64,000 bases of DNA from contig NC_026658.2 in assembly GCF_000004075.3 (NCBI RefSeq), forward strand, positions 14,496,075 through 14,560,074. The letters run 5' to 3'. The notes beneath the pieces were generated by a model that did not search any database, was not told the DNA's origin, and was given only the letters and a program-made list of their open reading frames with translations. Below are positions 10,810-21,896 of this stretch, piece by piece. This stretch comes from Cucumis sativus. Taxonomy: Eukaryota > Streptophyta > Magnoliopsida > Cucurbitales > Cucurbitaceae. The position numbers and the translations under genes were made by a program. Numbering within the stretch: position 1 is the first letter of the stretch; each line of letters opens with the position of its first letter.

Positions 10810-13800
10810 GAGTTCTGGGCTACACAACTGTTGGCCTTTACTTCTTCTTCAAAACGTTTGTATTGTGATTTTTATTTATACTTACCTTTTATCGATATTA
10901 TATTTTGAAAGTAAATTTTCGTAAATATAACACATCCATCTTCAACAATTTTTTTTCCCTTTTCATTGTCTTTTTCTATTCTTTATCAATTCTTCTTTTT
11001 TAAAAATTTCAAATCATTATTGAGATAGTCAACTTTTTATGTATATAAATAATTTTAAAAATAGCTGATCAAATCTATTTTTTATGGTATTTTAATCAAA
11101 TCTATTTTCTATTATATTTTCTGTATTTTTAATCATTGGTCGATGTTAATATTTCGTTGTTATATTTTTATCTTGAATGTATAATCTCATTAAGTTAATA
11201 ATTTCAAGGTTATTTAAACTAATAATTTTATTAATATAAATACATATATTTTTTTAAGTATATTAAGATTGATTGATCAATAGAATCAAGTTATGATTAC
11301 ATCTGTTTTAATTATGAATTGATAACAATATACATAAAACATTTCAAAGTATACATAGATTTTAAACAAAATTTAACCTGAATTTAAAATACATTTTCAA
11401 GTCTTTAATTTAAAAATAAATCATTTAGAAACAACAACTGTTTACAAACAATTAAAACAACCATTAAACAAAAATTATTATAAATGATAGTATAACAAAA
11501 TTTTAGATTATAAACTTTGATACAATATAAAATTTTTGCTATACATTATAATTATTTATTTATTTGTTATGCTATATTTAAGAATTATTTGAACGGAAAA
11601 TATTTAAATAAAAAATGAGTTTTTTTATTATCATATTTTAATCAATTTTGTCATTTAAGGCTAGATATAGAATTTGAGCATTTTATTTTATACAAAATTA
11701 AAATTTATATCCAAGAAAACATTTAGTTTCGTATAAATTAATATAGTTGTTTTCAATTATAGCAAAATGATATAAATTTTTATAAATATAGCAAAATATA
11801 CTCATAAATCATAAATCTAATAGACACATATAGACTACTATCATCTATAATATATGAATATTGAATAGCACTAATAGATATGTATCAATGTTTATCAACT
11901 ACGAAATATAAATAATTTTGAACACATTTATATAGTTATGTCATGTGTCTTTACTTTTTTTTTTTTTCTTCCACATTTTTTATATTCATTAGAAAAAAGA
12001 AAGAAAATTGTAATGTCCACATTAAAACCTATTCGAATTATAATAAAGTTTATATTTATACGTGTCTTTTTTTATATATTTAAAATAAGTAAACAAGAGA
12101 AAAAGAAAATGCTTCCAAAGAAAGTGAATTTTCATTATTATTATTACTGTTTTTAGAAGGGAAGCAAAGTGTATCCTTATTTTATTTTTTTATTATTACT
12201 TTTTAAGAGACGACTTAAATCTATCAGACGATACAATATGGCAAAACTCATGCCAAAAATCGATTTATATAGAAATAGACGTATTTACTTGTATTAAAAA
12301 AACTAATAGCTCTCACATTTTTTACAAAAGAGACAAGTTACTCTGCTCGTTATCAATTAATTTTAAAATAAAATGATGCACCGATAAAAAATATAAGGTG
12401 AAATTCATGACCAAACAAGAAAAGTTCATCCCTAAAGAAAAGAAATTCTTTTGGAGAGAATCAAAGTTTTGTATTTAAATATTGATTAACAACTTCCTTA
12501 ATACAATCCTAGACCGTTTATTTATACACTTACAAGAAAAAATAACATAAATAATTGATTAATTATAATTAAACACTAATTAATTGAAATTAAGATCTAA
12601 CCAAGTATTACCCTAAAATACAATAAGTATTTCTAGTTCTTCTCTATCATTCACCAAGCTTGACTTATAAACAGAAACTCGAGCCTTTGGATTCGAGATG
12701 ATAAAGTAGAACTTTGTTTGATCCGCTTTTTTGGGTGTGCAAGAATTTTCAAATTTCGAATTGGAATTAAAGCATGCTCGGTGGCATTGTCTTCAAACTG
12801 AGTATGGAAGTTAATTGTTGAAGGATAGCTTTTAAAATAGGAGTGGCTTGGATGGTGCATTAGTAGTATAGTAAAAGTATTAGGTAAAGTCTATAACCAA
12901 ATAAAAAAAAAAGTCCATCCCTAAACAAGAGATAACTCTCTCAAACTTAATTTAGGTTAATCAAAAGTATTGTAATGCAAGCTTAGTTGTCTATTTATAG
13001 ACTTACAACTATATAACATAATTAAATAATTAGTTTTAATTAAACACATAAATTTTAATTTGAAACTAAACAAGTATTAAACTAAAATATACTCATTACT
13101 TATAATTCTCATTCAAACTACATAATGATTGAGATTAAATATGAATTTAACACTCATTCAATATTTTCTTAAATTTATATAAATTCTTCGACGTTTAGAG
13201 ACAAAATAAGAACTAAACTTAAGACCAAAGTTTCCATTGACTTTGGGCTAGACTTACTAATTACTTATAATTCTCGTCTAGGCTTTTATTGCATCTTTGT
13301 TAGAACTTATTATGCATATCTATTGGTGTTGGAAATGCAATCAAAGTTTCTATTGACTAGATAAAGAAAAGACCATGAATATACAAGAAAAAAACAACTA
13401 TCGTCAATAGTATAAGACCTTTTAGAAGAAACCAAAAGTAAAACCATGAAGGTTTATATCTAAAATAAATAATATAATGTAATTGTGTGAAGATATTTGG
13501 AGGTCTATTGGCCCAACCAAGTTATATCAATATAGCTTTTGGTCATAACTTATTCATGTTGGTAGAACCCTTGGGTGCTAGAAAAGGAAATGAAAAGTTG
13601 TACAGGATGCATTCGTAGTGGTATCCATATATGGTTGGCACTAGAGGTGTAGTCGAGATAATTGCTAGGGTATGATCTTTTCTAAAGGTGGTCATCGAAG
13701 CATGATGTTATCATGGGTTGATGTAGTAGTAGTTGATGGTAACTTAAGTCATAGTTAGGCATCAAAATAACCAGTGGAGGTGGTTTGTTAACATAGTTGA

Positions 13801-14385
13801 CATTGACAGTGGCCAGTAGATGGTATTATTGGAAATATTAGAAGGATGAAATGAGTGTTATCGAAATTGGTAGAGTTAAGTTAATTTACGGATTTGACAT
13901 CGGTTGAGTCGAGATAAAAACTCATCTTAATATTCATATATTGAAAACTTAACGTTCTATCATACATAAATTCTAATTTTATATTATATATAAATAATTA
14001 ATTTTTCTAATATATTATAAATTAACAAACATATTAGACAAAAAAAAAAAAAAGTTTGAAAATTCAAATTGAAAAAAGAAAATTGAGTTGAGGGAGTGAA
14101 GTTAAAATTTAACCTACTTTTAAGACTGAATTTTCCTTTAGTTTGGCTTTTTCTTTAAGCCGACTTCAACAAAAAGAAGGAAGTTCATCATCGTTTTCAA
14201 TAGTGATTTTCACCAGCACGACACGCTCTTCTTCTCTGCTATTTGAATCACTGGCACCATAATTAACACTCTCAACCACCCAATATAACCTTCTTCCTCC
14301 TCCATTCATTCATTCCTCATTGCCGGACTAACACTTCCGATTTCTCTGTTTTTTGAGTTCTTCCGCTACCATCCAAGGAGAAAAC
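10810..14385. other. Intergenic, 3.6 kb, AT-rich
   Basis: No gene recognised. 10860-12350 is very AT-rich. 12415-13150 holds two diverged copies of a related sequence (separate entry). 13500-13900 is less AT-rich, without a reading frame or family match. The last 150 bases, with CT-rich tracts and CATTCATTCATTCC, are the likely 5'UTR of the ADF gene. Confidence 0.6.
12415..13150. repeat. Diverged direct repeat pair
   Basis: Two related stretches about 480 bases apart. 12420-12650 and 12895-13150 share, in the same order, phrases such as CATCCCTAAA, a TATTTATA(C/G)ACTTACAA block, AATTAAACAC and CAAGTATTA. Non-coding. It may be an old tandem duplication or two remnants of one element family; the ends are not clear. 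Confidence 0.5.
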
Positions 14386-15660
14386 ATGGTAATCCCTTCC
14401 ATTCTTTTGCTTCGTTTTTAGCTTTCCAAGTGTTTGATTACATGACCCATTTGGTTGTTTTGAAGTTTGCTGCTACAGATGGGTTTCTGGTCATTTTTCA
14501 AGATTATCCTTATTTCCTGAGGGGAAATGTGTTTTTGGTGTTTAGCTTCTCTTTTTTTGGTTCAACTTGGTGTTTAATCTGTGATGTGATTAAGGGGTGT
14601 ATTTGAATTGATTGGAGTTATTTGAACGTGTTTGGTTTTGGTTGATTTATAGTTCATGAATTGTTTTGGTGTCTAAAGTTTAGTTCTGAGATCTGGATAG
14701 CTGATCTGGTTTGTCTTGGAATGGATTTTTGTGATTGCAACAAGTGGATGATTTAGTCTAATGATCAATGGTGCAGACGGATTACAGAAACGGTTCCTAC
14801 TTTTAGTAGTTTATTTATTTCCCTCTCAAAGGTCAAATCTACCTTTTGTAGTTGTATGGAGTTTTGTTGTTGCAATGATCTGAGTTTTGCATCATGAACT
14901 GAGAAATACTATCTGTACATGCACAAGTCATTTACTTTTGTGGCATTACAGAAACAGGAGAAGCTAAAAGAATATTTGAGTTTGAGTTGTGATTTTCGTT
15001 TTCAATAACAAGATATTTCAATCAACAATCCTCGATTCTGTTAAGGAAGGAAAATCATTTTCACACATTTTCATTTGCTTACCTATAACTATAAGGCAAA
15101 TGAAGGGGTTAAAAGGTGTGTGTTTTGGGGGTCAGTCAACCATCATTTTTATTGTATACTAATCGGTGATCAAATATCAGAAACTTAGCTTGACCATTTA
15201 GAATGATTCAAGTTTTTTTCAATCCTAAGTGTGTTGATAAGAACACTCTTTTGTGAATCTGATAGGCCAATGCAGCATCAGGAATGGCTGTGAACGATGA
15301 ATGTAAGTTAAAGTTTTTGGAGCTTAAGTCGAAAAGAACTCATCGTTTCATTGTCTTTAAGATCGAGGAGAAGCTGAAGCAAGTTGTTGTGGAGAAACTT
15401 GGCGGGCCTAGCCAGAGTTATGAAGATTTTGCTGCTAGTCTCCCTGCCAACGAGTGTCGTTATGCTGTCTATGATTTCGACTTTGTCACGGAAGAAAATT
15501 GCCAAAAAAGCAGAATCTTCTTCATTGCCTGGTAATGACGACTCCTCTGTTTCTCCCCTTCATCCATTCAGTGTTTGCATTTTTCATTTGTTCACTAATT
15601 GAACCGTTAAATCATAAATGAAGGTCTCCCGATGATTCAAAGGTCAGAAGCAAGATGATA

Positions 15661-15692
<32 letters not shown>

Positions 15693-15774
15693 GCTTGATG
15701 GAATACAAGTAGAGCTGCAAGCAACTGATCCAACTGAGATGGGTCTCGATGTCATTCGAAGCCGTGCCAACTGA
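14386..15774 (+). CDS. ADF: Actin-depolymerizing factor (ADF/cofilin)
   Basis: Binds and severs actin filaments and speeds their turnover; cytoplasmic and nuclear. Three exons: 14386-14388 (the ATG alone), 15266-15531, 15624-15774; 139 aa, the standard plant ADF length. An intron directly after the initiator Met is a known feature of many plant ADF genes, and the acceptor at 15265 restores [18 protein letters not shown]. One ADF-homology domain covers nearly the whole protein; visible landmarks are Ser6 (the usual inhibitory phosphorylation site), [27 protein letters not shown], the actin-binding stretch [16 protein letters not shown] and the C-terminal [17 protein letters not shown]. Closest in feel to the broadly expressed ADF1-4 group. 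A shorter product starting at Met8 (15284) would lack Ser6, so I prefer the spliced start. Confidence 0.95.
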
Positions 15775-17603
15775 ACACAAACACAAGACTTTGGAAATGA
15801 ATTGAAAGAGTTAAAGTTTGTGAGATGGAGGCTTAGATTTCACTGAAAATCTTCTGTTCTACTTGAACAAAGATGCAGCTGTGTGTCATCTACTTTCTCA
15901 TGGTATTTCTTTTAACTAGTTATGCAACTCTTTTCTCTTGAGTGACCATCTGGAGTCTGATTATTACCTATAAAAGCTAATATTATGTAGCTTGAGTGAG
16001 GGGTTAGTATAAACCTTATGCTAATTTCTATTTTGTTCTATTTTTTCTTTTTTTTTCAGCTTTACTTTGAATTTATGGCTTTTGAAGTTATGATGTATTT
16101 AATAACATACATTCTTTCTTCTTTAACCCAAACATTATCCTCTCTACTTTTGGGTTATTGTTATTTGGTTTGGCAGTTAGTAAAACTTGATTGCTTGATT
16201 CTTTCCTGGTAATGCTTTGGTGCCTATTGTGATTTTGATCAATCAAGTTTGCGTTCATTCTTGCTGCATTTGTGCTTGTCTGAAGTGAACTTACAAAATC
16301 TTGTTGAAATCAATTTTTTTTTTTTTCTGTCTTATTTGGTAACAAATGATTTTTAAAAAAAGTTTGTAAGTACTATTTTCATTTATAAGTTTATTTGCCA
16401 TTTACATTCAACCAAGGTTTCCAAGAACTTTAATAATTGACTAAAAATAATCTTTCCTTGAAAAAGAAAAACCATGGCATGTTAAGGTAATTGGGAGAAA
16501 ACAAAATTTAAAAATTAAAGTTTAAAATGAAATAGTCATGAGAAAAAAAAGTTAAGTTTGACTCAATTACTCCTTACGAATTGTTGTAGAGACATACAAT
16601 AAAAATTATAGTTAAAATTTTTGTATTTCTCTACCTTCACGTATTGAACGATAATAACATTGGCAAAAGAAAAAATGTAAAATTTCTTTTGGAATGGAAT
16701 TCAGTTTAATAAAATTAAAAGCATTTTGATTTTTTTCTTTTGTAGTTTGTGTATAGTTTTAGTTTGATTAGGTAGTTTCAAAATTTTTAATTTAGCCTCT
16801 CAACTATTTACGAGGTTTAGTTTTTAACGATTACAGATGTATATTCCTTTTTTTCGACGTTTGAAGTTCAAATTCGAGACTTCAATAAATACAATCGTAT
16901 CAATACAACCATTAAGAAAAAAATTATACCACTAATTTATACTCATGTTCACATAAAACACCATGCCCATCCATAGGTTTATTATAGGCTCAAGGGAGAC
17001 ATGAGCCATCCACTCCCAATTTATACTTAATGGTTAGTTTGATAGTGAAATTAATTTGAATCTAACCACTGATCTTACCATAGCAATTATCTAAAACTTT
17101 GATGTTAAAAACTCAAACGAATAAATTTTCAAACTAACCCGTGATGGGGAAGCGAAAGATAAGTTTGAGCAAAAGCCACTTTGTTTTTTGCATAGAGAGA
17201 GAGAGAGAGAAACTTAAGATTGAGCAAGAGCGAAACGAGTGAATGCGAGACTGCTTCTCCTTCGAGGTTATGTATCGGACGCACTCTTGAAATTTGTAGT
17301 TGAACTTGGGGAAAACAAATATCCAACACAATAGAGTTCGGATATTTGCCCTAAAATACCCATTTGGGAATAGAAGCAAATCAAGCAGTTTCTTAGTAAA
17401 CGGGAAGACCTGAAGCTTCTGAATTCATCCACCGCTATCTCCTCCTCATCCATTTCTATCACTAATATTTGCACTCTCTCTCTTCTCTGCCATTCCACTT
17501 CCACTTCGCCGGTGATTGTTCAACATATTTCCGCTTTCTTCACTGTGACGGCGAACCTCTTCAAAATTCTTCCTGCCTTCAATGTGTTTGTTGAATTGAC
17601 TCA
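15775..17603. other. Intergenic between ADF and MEE40
   Basis: ADF 3'UTR to about 16250, then AT-rich DNA with no recognised gene. A short (GA)n tract lies near 17193-17210. The last 200 bases, CT-rich, are the probable promoter and 5'UTR of the PPR gene. Confidence 0.6.
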
Positions 17604-19910
17604 ATGGCTTTTACTTGTGTTAAGTGTTATCCATGGTCTCTCCCTCATGCTCCCCTCTCTTTTTCCTCTAAACCCATCTCCAATTCCTCTATTTTCTTTT
17701 CTGCTTCACTTTCTGACCAGCTCGCCTCCTCCTCTTCCTCTAATTCCACTTCCTCTTCACATATTGTTCACCATCTTCCTCCTGATTTCACTCCCAAACA
17801 GCTCATCGAGACCCTTCGTCGCCAGACTGATGAAGTGGCAGCCCTTCGTGTCTTCAATTGGGCTTCAAAGCAGCCTAACTTTGTGCCCAGTTCCTCAGTT
17901 TACGAGGAGATTCTTCGCAAGCTTGGAAAAGCAGGGTCGTTTGAGTACATGAGGCGTGTCCTGGAGGAGATGAAGCTCTCTGGGTGTGAGTTTGATAGAG
18001 GTATTTTCTTGATTTTTGTTGAGAGTTATGGGAAATTCGAGTTGTATGATGAAGTTGTGGGCATTGTTAAAGTAATGGAGGATGAATATAGGATTAAGCC
18101 AGATACCCGTTTCTATAATGTGTTGTTGAATGTTCTTGTGGATGCAAATAAGCTTAAACTTGTCGAATCTGCACATTCGAGCATGGTTAGAAGACGAATT
18201 AGGCATGATGTTTCGACGTTTAATATTTTGATTAAGGCCCTTTGTAAAGCTCATCAGGTTAGGCCTGCCATTTTGATGATGGAAGAGATGCCAAGTTATG
18301 GGTTATCTCCAGATGAGACCACATTCACGACTATAATGCAGGGGTACATTGAGGGGGGAAATTTAGATGGTGCACTGAGAATTAAAGAACAGATGGTAGA
18401 ATATGGGTGCCCTTGTACTGATGTTACTGTTAATGTCTTGATAAATGGGTTTTGCAAACAGGGTAGGATTGATCAAGCCTTGAGTTTTATTCAAGAAGCG
18501 GTGAGTGAAGGATTTCGTCCCGACCAGTTTACATATAATACTCTTGTGAATGGTTTGTGCAAGATTGGTCATGCCAAGCATGCAATGGAAGTTGTAGATG
18601 CTATGCTTTTAGGAGGACTTGATCCAGATATCTACACATACAATTCTCTGATTTCTGGATTGTGTAAGCTGGGTGAAATTGAGGAGGCAGTGAAGATTCT
18701 GGATCAGATGGTTTCAAGGGATTGCTCTCCAAATGCTGTCACCTATAATGCTATAATTAGCTCCCTGTGTAAGGAAAATCGAGTTGATGAGGCCACGGAA
18801 ATAGCTCGTCTTCTCACAAGTAAGGGAATCTTACCAGATGTTTGTACATTCAATTCTTTGATACAGGGTCTGTGCTTGTCTAGCAATCACAAGAGTGCTA
18901 TGGATCTTTTTGAGGAAATGAAGGGTAAAGGATGCCGACCGGATGAGTTTACGTACAATATGTTGATTGATAGTCTTTGTTCAAGTAGGAAACTGGAGGA
19001 AGCTTTAAATCTGCTAAAGGAAATGGAATTGAATGGCTGTGCACGTAATGTAGTTATCTATAATACATTAATCGATGGGTTTTGTAAGAACAAGAGGATT
19101 GAAGAAGCAGAGGAGATATTTGATGAGATGGAACTTCAGGGGGTTTCAAGGGATTCAGTGACCTACAACACTCTTATTGATGGGCTTTGTAAAAGCAAGA
19201 GAGTGGAAGATGCTGCTCAATTAATGGACCAAATGATAATGGAGGGCTTAAGGCCAGATAAGTTCACCTACAATTCACTTCTAACCCACTTTTGCAAGAC
19301 CGGGGACATTAAAAAGGCAGCAGATATAGTTCAAACTATGACATCAAGTGGATGCAATCCCGACATCGTCACCTATGCTACTCTTATCAGTGGTCTCTGT
19401 AAGGCAGGAAGAGTTCAGGTTGCAAGTCGGCTTCTCCGATCAATTCAAATGAAAGGGATGGTTCTGACACCACATGCCTATAATCCTGTTATCCAAGCAT
19501 TGTTCAAACGGAACAGAACTCATGAAGCCATGAGACTTTTCAGAGAGATGTTAGACAAATCTGAACCCCCAGATGCAATAACATATAAGATTGTTTATCG
19601 TGGTCTCTGCAATGGCGGAGGGCCGATTGGAGAAGCGGTGGACTTCACAGTCGAGATGATAGAGAGAGGAAACATACCAGAATTCTCGTCATTTGTTATG
19701 TTGGCTGAAGGTCTCTGTACTTTGTCCATGGATGACACCCTTGTAAAGCTTGTTGATATGATAATGGAGAAAGCTAAGTTCTCAGAGAGGGAGATATCTA
19801 CGATAAGGGGCTTCCTTAAAATCCGAAAATTTCAAGATGCATTGTCAACTCTTGGAGGTATCTTGGATGATATGTATCCCAGAAGATCGTATCGAGGCAG
19901 ACGAGAATGA
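17604..19910 (+). CDS. MEE40: P-class pentatricopeptide repeat protein, MEE40 type
   Basis: RNA-binding PPR protein, probably chloroplast, acting in processing or stabilising specific organellar transcripts. Intronless, 768 aa, as is usual for PPR genes. Residues 1-55 are Ser-rich and poor in acidic residues, like a plastid transit peptide. About fifteen to seventeen PPR units of 35 residues follow from roughly residue 98 to 690, with the repeated core PD-x-x-TYN-x-LI-x-GLCK. There is no E, DYW or SMR domain. The order of distinctive phrases (KPDTRFYNVLL, VSTFNILIKALCKAHQ, DIKKAADIVQTMTS, GGGPIGEAVDF, IRKFQDALSTLGG) matches what I remember of Arabidopsis At3g53700 (MEE40, maternal effect embryo arrest). 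The ATG is the first after an in-frame TGA at 17592. The RNA target is unknown. Confidence 0.93.
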   Translation: MAFTCVKCYPWSLPHAPLSFSSKPISNSSIFFSASLSDQLASSSSSNSTSSSHIVHHLPPDFTPKQLIETLRRQTDEVAALRVFNWASKQPNFVPSSSVYEEILRKLGKAGSFEYMRRVLEEMKLSGCEFDRGIFLIFVESYGKFELYDEVVGIVKVMEDEYRIKPDTRFYNVLLNVLVDANKLKLVESAHSSMVRRRIRHDVSTFNILIKALCKAHQVRPAILMMEEMPSYGLSPDETTFTTIMQGYIEGGNLDGALRIKEQMVEYGCPCTDVTVNVLINGFCKQGRIDQALSFIQEAVSEGFRPDQFTYNTLVNGLCKIGHAKHAMEVVDAMLLGGLDPDIYTYNSLISGLCKLGEIEEAVKILDQMVSRDCSPNAVTYNAIISSLCKENRVDEATEIARLLTSKGILPDVCTFNSLIQGLCLSSNHKSAMDLFEEMKGKGCRPDEFTYNMLIDSLCSSRKLEEALNLLKEMELNGCARNVVIYNTLIDGFCKNKRIEEAEEIFDEMELQGVSRDSVTYNTLIDGLCKSKRVEDAAQLMDQMIMEGLRPDKFTYNSLLTHFCKTGDIKKAADIVQTMTSSGCNPDIVTYATLISGLCKAGRVQVASRLLRSIQMKGMVLTPHAYNPVIQALFKRNRTHEAMRLFREMLDKSEPPDAITYKIVYRGLCNGGGPIGEAVDFTVEMIERGNIPEFSSFVMLAEGLCTLSMDDTLVKLVDMIMEKAKFSEREISTIRGFLKIRKFQDALSTLGGILDDMYPRRSYRGRRE

Positions 19911-21006
19911 AGTGTTGTTTTTACTGCTCATGGAGGTATTTGGTACGAACTAAAAAAACACTATGGTTTTGTAAATGTAATTGGAAATCAGTAGAAGTTT
20001 TAGAGGCCAATTTGTTGCCATTGCTATGATATCTAGCTGTCTCCATGTAGTTATATTATACTCTTCCATTTAAGTTTAAGTTTAGATGTTGATAGAAACA
20101 TTTTATTTACTAAACTTATTTCAAAGGCTCCGCTAATGGAGGTTAAATTTTGATTATATTAGCAATCGATAAACCATTTCATTGATAGAAGTATTTGTAG
20201 TTCTTTAAAGATGTTATACTTGTAATTATTATCGTCTTGCATGTTGACATTTCATCTCTCTGTCTTATTCTATTGATTAACTAAAAAATTAAAGTTTTAC
20301 TATTTCTCTCATCAAATTTAAATTTTCACTTCAAATTTATCTTAAATTAATTAATAGGCATTAACATACATTGAGTTTAATTTTGTTTAAAACTTAAACT
20401 TAATAATTAAATTTATATTTTATATTTTATTAACAAAAATAAAGAGTCGTTTCATACCTAGGCTAAATTATACATTTTTTTTTTTAAATTTTTAAATATC
20501 ACATAGAGAGGAAACTCCAACCTTCAATCTATTTTATTATTATCGCAAAACCACTTATGTAAATTTTAATAATATTGAAACCATCCCAAAATAGCTTACC
20601 TCTTGAGAAACCTACTTTGCACTAAAGAAACAAAATGCCATAATTAAATATGAAAAAAGTGATTTGTTTTTACCACCGCTACCAATATGAATAACCATCA
20701 TTCCATTCTAAACAGATTTTTTAATACAAATCACAATACTTTATTTTTCACGATTTAGCTATTCATCAATGGGGAAAAAAAATAAGAATGAAGAACGAAT
20801 GGGAAGCGCACAAATCTTCTCCATTTCAACCACCAATACCTCATCAGTCAAAACCTAATCCATCCGTCCATCCATCCATCCATCCATCTTCTTCCCTCTA
20901 AATAATTAGCTCATCCATTAAACCAAACCCTAATCACTCCCACTCCCCTTTCCTCTTCTTCTATTTCTTTCCCCAAACCCCCTCCTCAAAATCCAATTTT
21001 AAAAAA
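19911..21006. other. Intergenic between MEE40 and the small membrane protein gene
   Basis: MEE40 3'UTR, then AT-rich DNA. A CATC microsatellite (about seven units, near 20866-20893) and a telo-box precede the next gene, and the last 120 bases are CT-rich, as expected of a 5'UTR. Confidence 0.6.
20925..20933 (+). promoter_or_regulatory. Telo-box (AAACCCTAA)
   Basis: A single AAACCCTAA 74 bases upstream of the ATG at 21007, within a CT-rich leader. Telo-boxes are enriched near transcription starts of plant housekeeping genes. One copy alone could be chance. Confidence 0.4.
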
Positions 21007-21363
21007 ATGCTCCGCTTTCTCTACCGCCGTCTCCGATCCCGGTGGCCGCTCCTCGTCTTCTCCGCCTCCTGGACCCTTCTTTTGACGCTCACCGTCGCCG
21101 CTGCCTCCTTCGCCCCTGAGCTCGCCTTCGCCTCCGCTATTTCTCCGTCCTCCTCTTTTGCTGCCGAGTGCAAGTCCGATGGTTTGGTCAGGGTTCCGAT
21201 GGATATCCCGGGAGACGTTCTTTGCGTTCCGGATCGCTTGTTTAGAAAATCGGGGATTGATTTGATTGTCCCTCCTATTTTTGCCGCGGTTGTAGTGGCT
21301 GGTTCCGCTTGCTTTGTTAGGGCTTTGGGCCTATGGGCCGACGACGACGATGATGCCCTTTAA
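21007..21363 (+). CDS. Small two-helix membrane protein of unknown function
   Basis: Single-exon gene for 118 aa; not recognised as a named family. The N-terminus is basic (RFLYRRLRSR, residues 3-12), followed by a hydrophobic segment at about 14-45 that could be a signal anchor or transit region. A polar middle has two Cys (55, 73) and the phrase VRVPMDIPGDVLCVPDRLF. A second hydrophobic helix covers about 84-107, and an acidic tail ADDDDDAL follows. GC-rich codon use against an AT-rich background, a telo-box and a CT-rich leader support a real gene. The ATG follows a run of A in good start context. It resembles the short conserved transmembrane proteins annotated as hypothetical in plant genomes; location and role are unknown. 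Confidence 0.75.
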   Translation: MLRFLYRRLRSRWPLLVFSASWTLLLTLTVAAASFAPELAFASAISPSSSFAAECKSDGLVRVPMDIPGDVLCVPDRLFRKSGIDLIVPPIFAAVVVAGSACFVRALGLWADDDDDAL

Positions 21364-21896
21364 TTGGCCTCTTTTGGGCCGCATTTGTTCTAGGGCCGAC
21401 TTTGTCCATTTTTTTTCACAACTTCTCGTTTCATTTCTATTATACTTTTGATTCTTAATTGATGCCCTTTTGCGATTTTGTGAACAAATACAACAACTCT
21501 AAAGAATTTTCTTTATGAGTCATGGGTATCTCAAATTTGGTTAGTCGAAAAGCACCATCACGAACTAAAAACGAGCCTAAAGGTGATGAAACATAAATCC
21601 AAGACTAAGTCTATGCTTTCTAAACATAATGGAATTTGATTGATAGATAAATCATAATGAACTTCAATTGCATTCATAATTGGTTTGTTGTTTATGGATA
21701 TAATGGGTCCTGTATTTTTTAATATGTACATAACAAGCAACAACAAAAACACAATTATCATTGATGGATTACATTTTGATAGTAATATGCTATATTTTTA
21801 TATGAAATGAGTGAATTGATACAATAAAATATCAACCATAATGCACCATTTGAATTAACTATATACCAAAGTTAGGTGACCTATGATTTTATATAT
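21364..21896. other. Intergenic between convergent small membrane protein and CHX20 genes
   Basis: 3'UTRs of both genes and AT-rich DNA between them. Nothing else seen. Confidence 0.6.

Noticed and set aside
17512-18581. Frames of 119 and 146 residues overlapping the MEE40 reading frame
   Set aside because: They are alternative-frame or antisense shadows of the long PPR coding region, which is far better supported.
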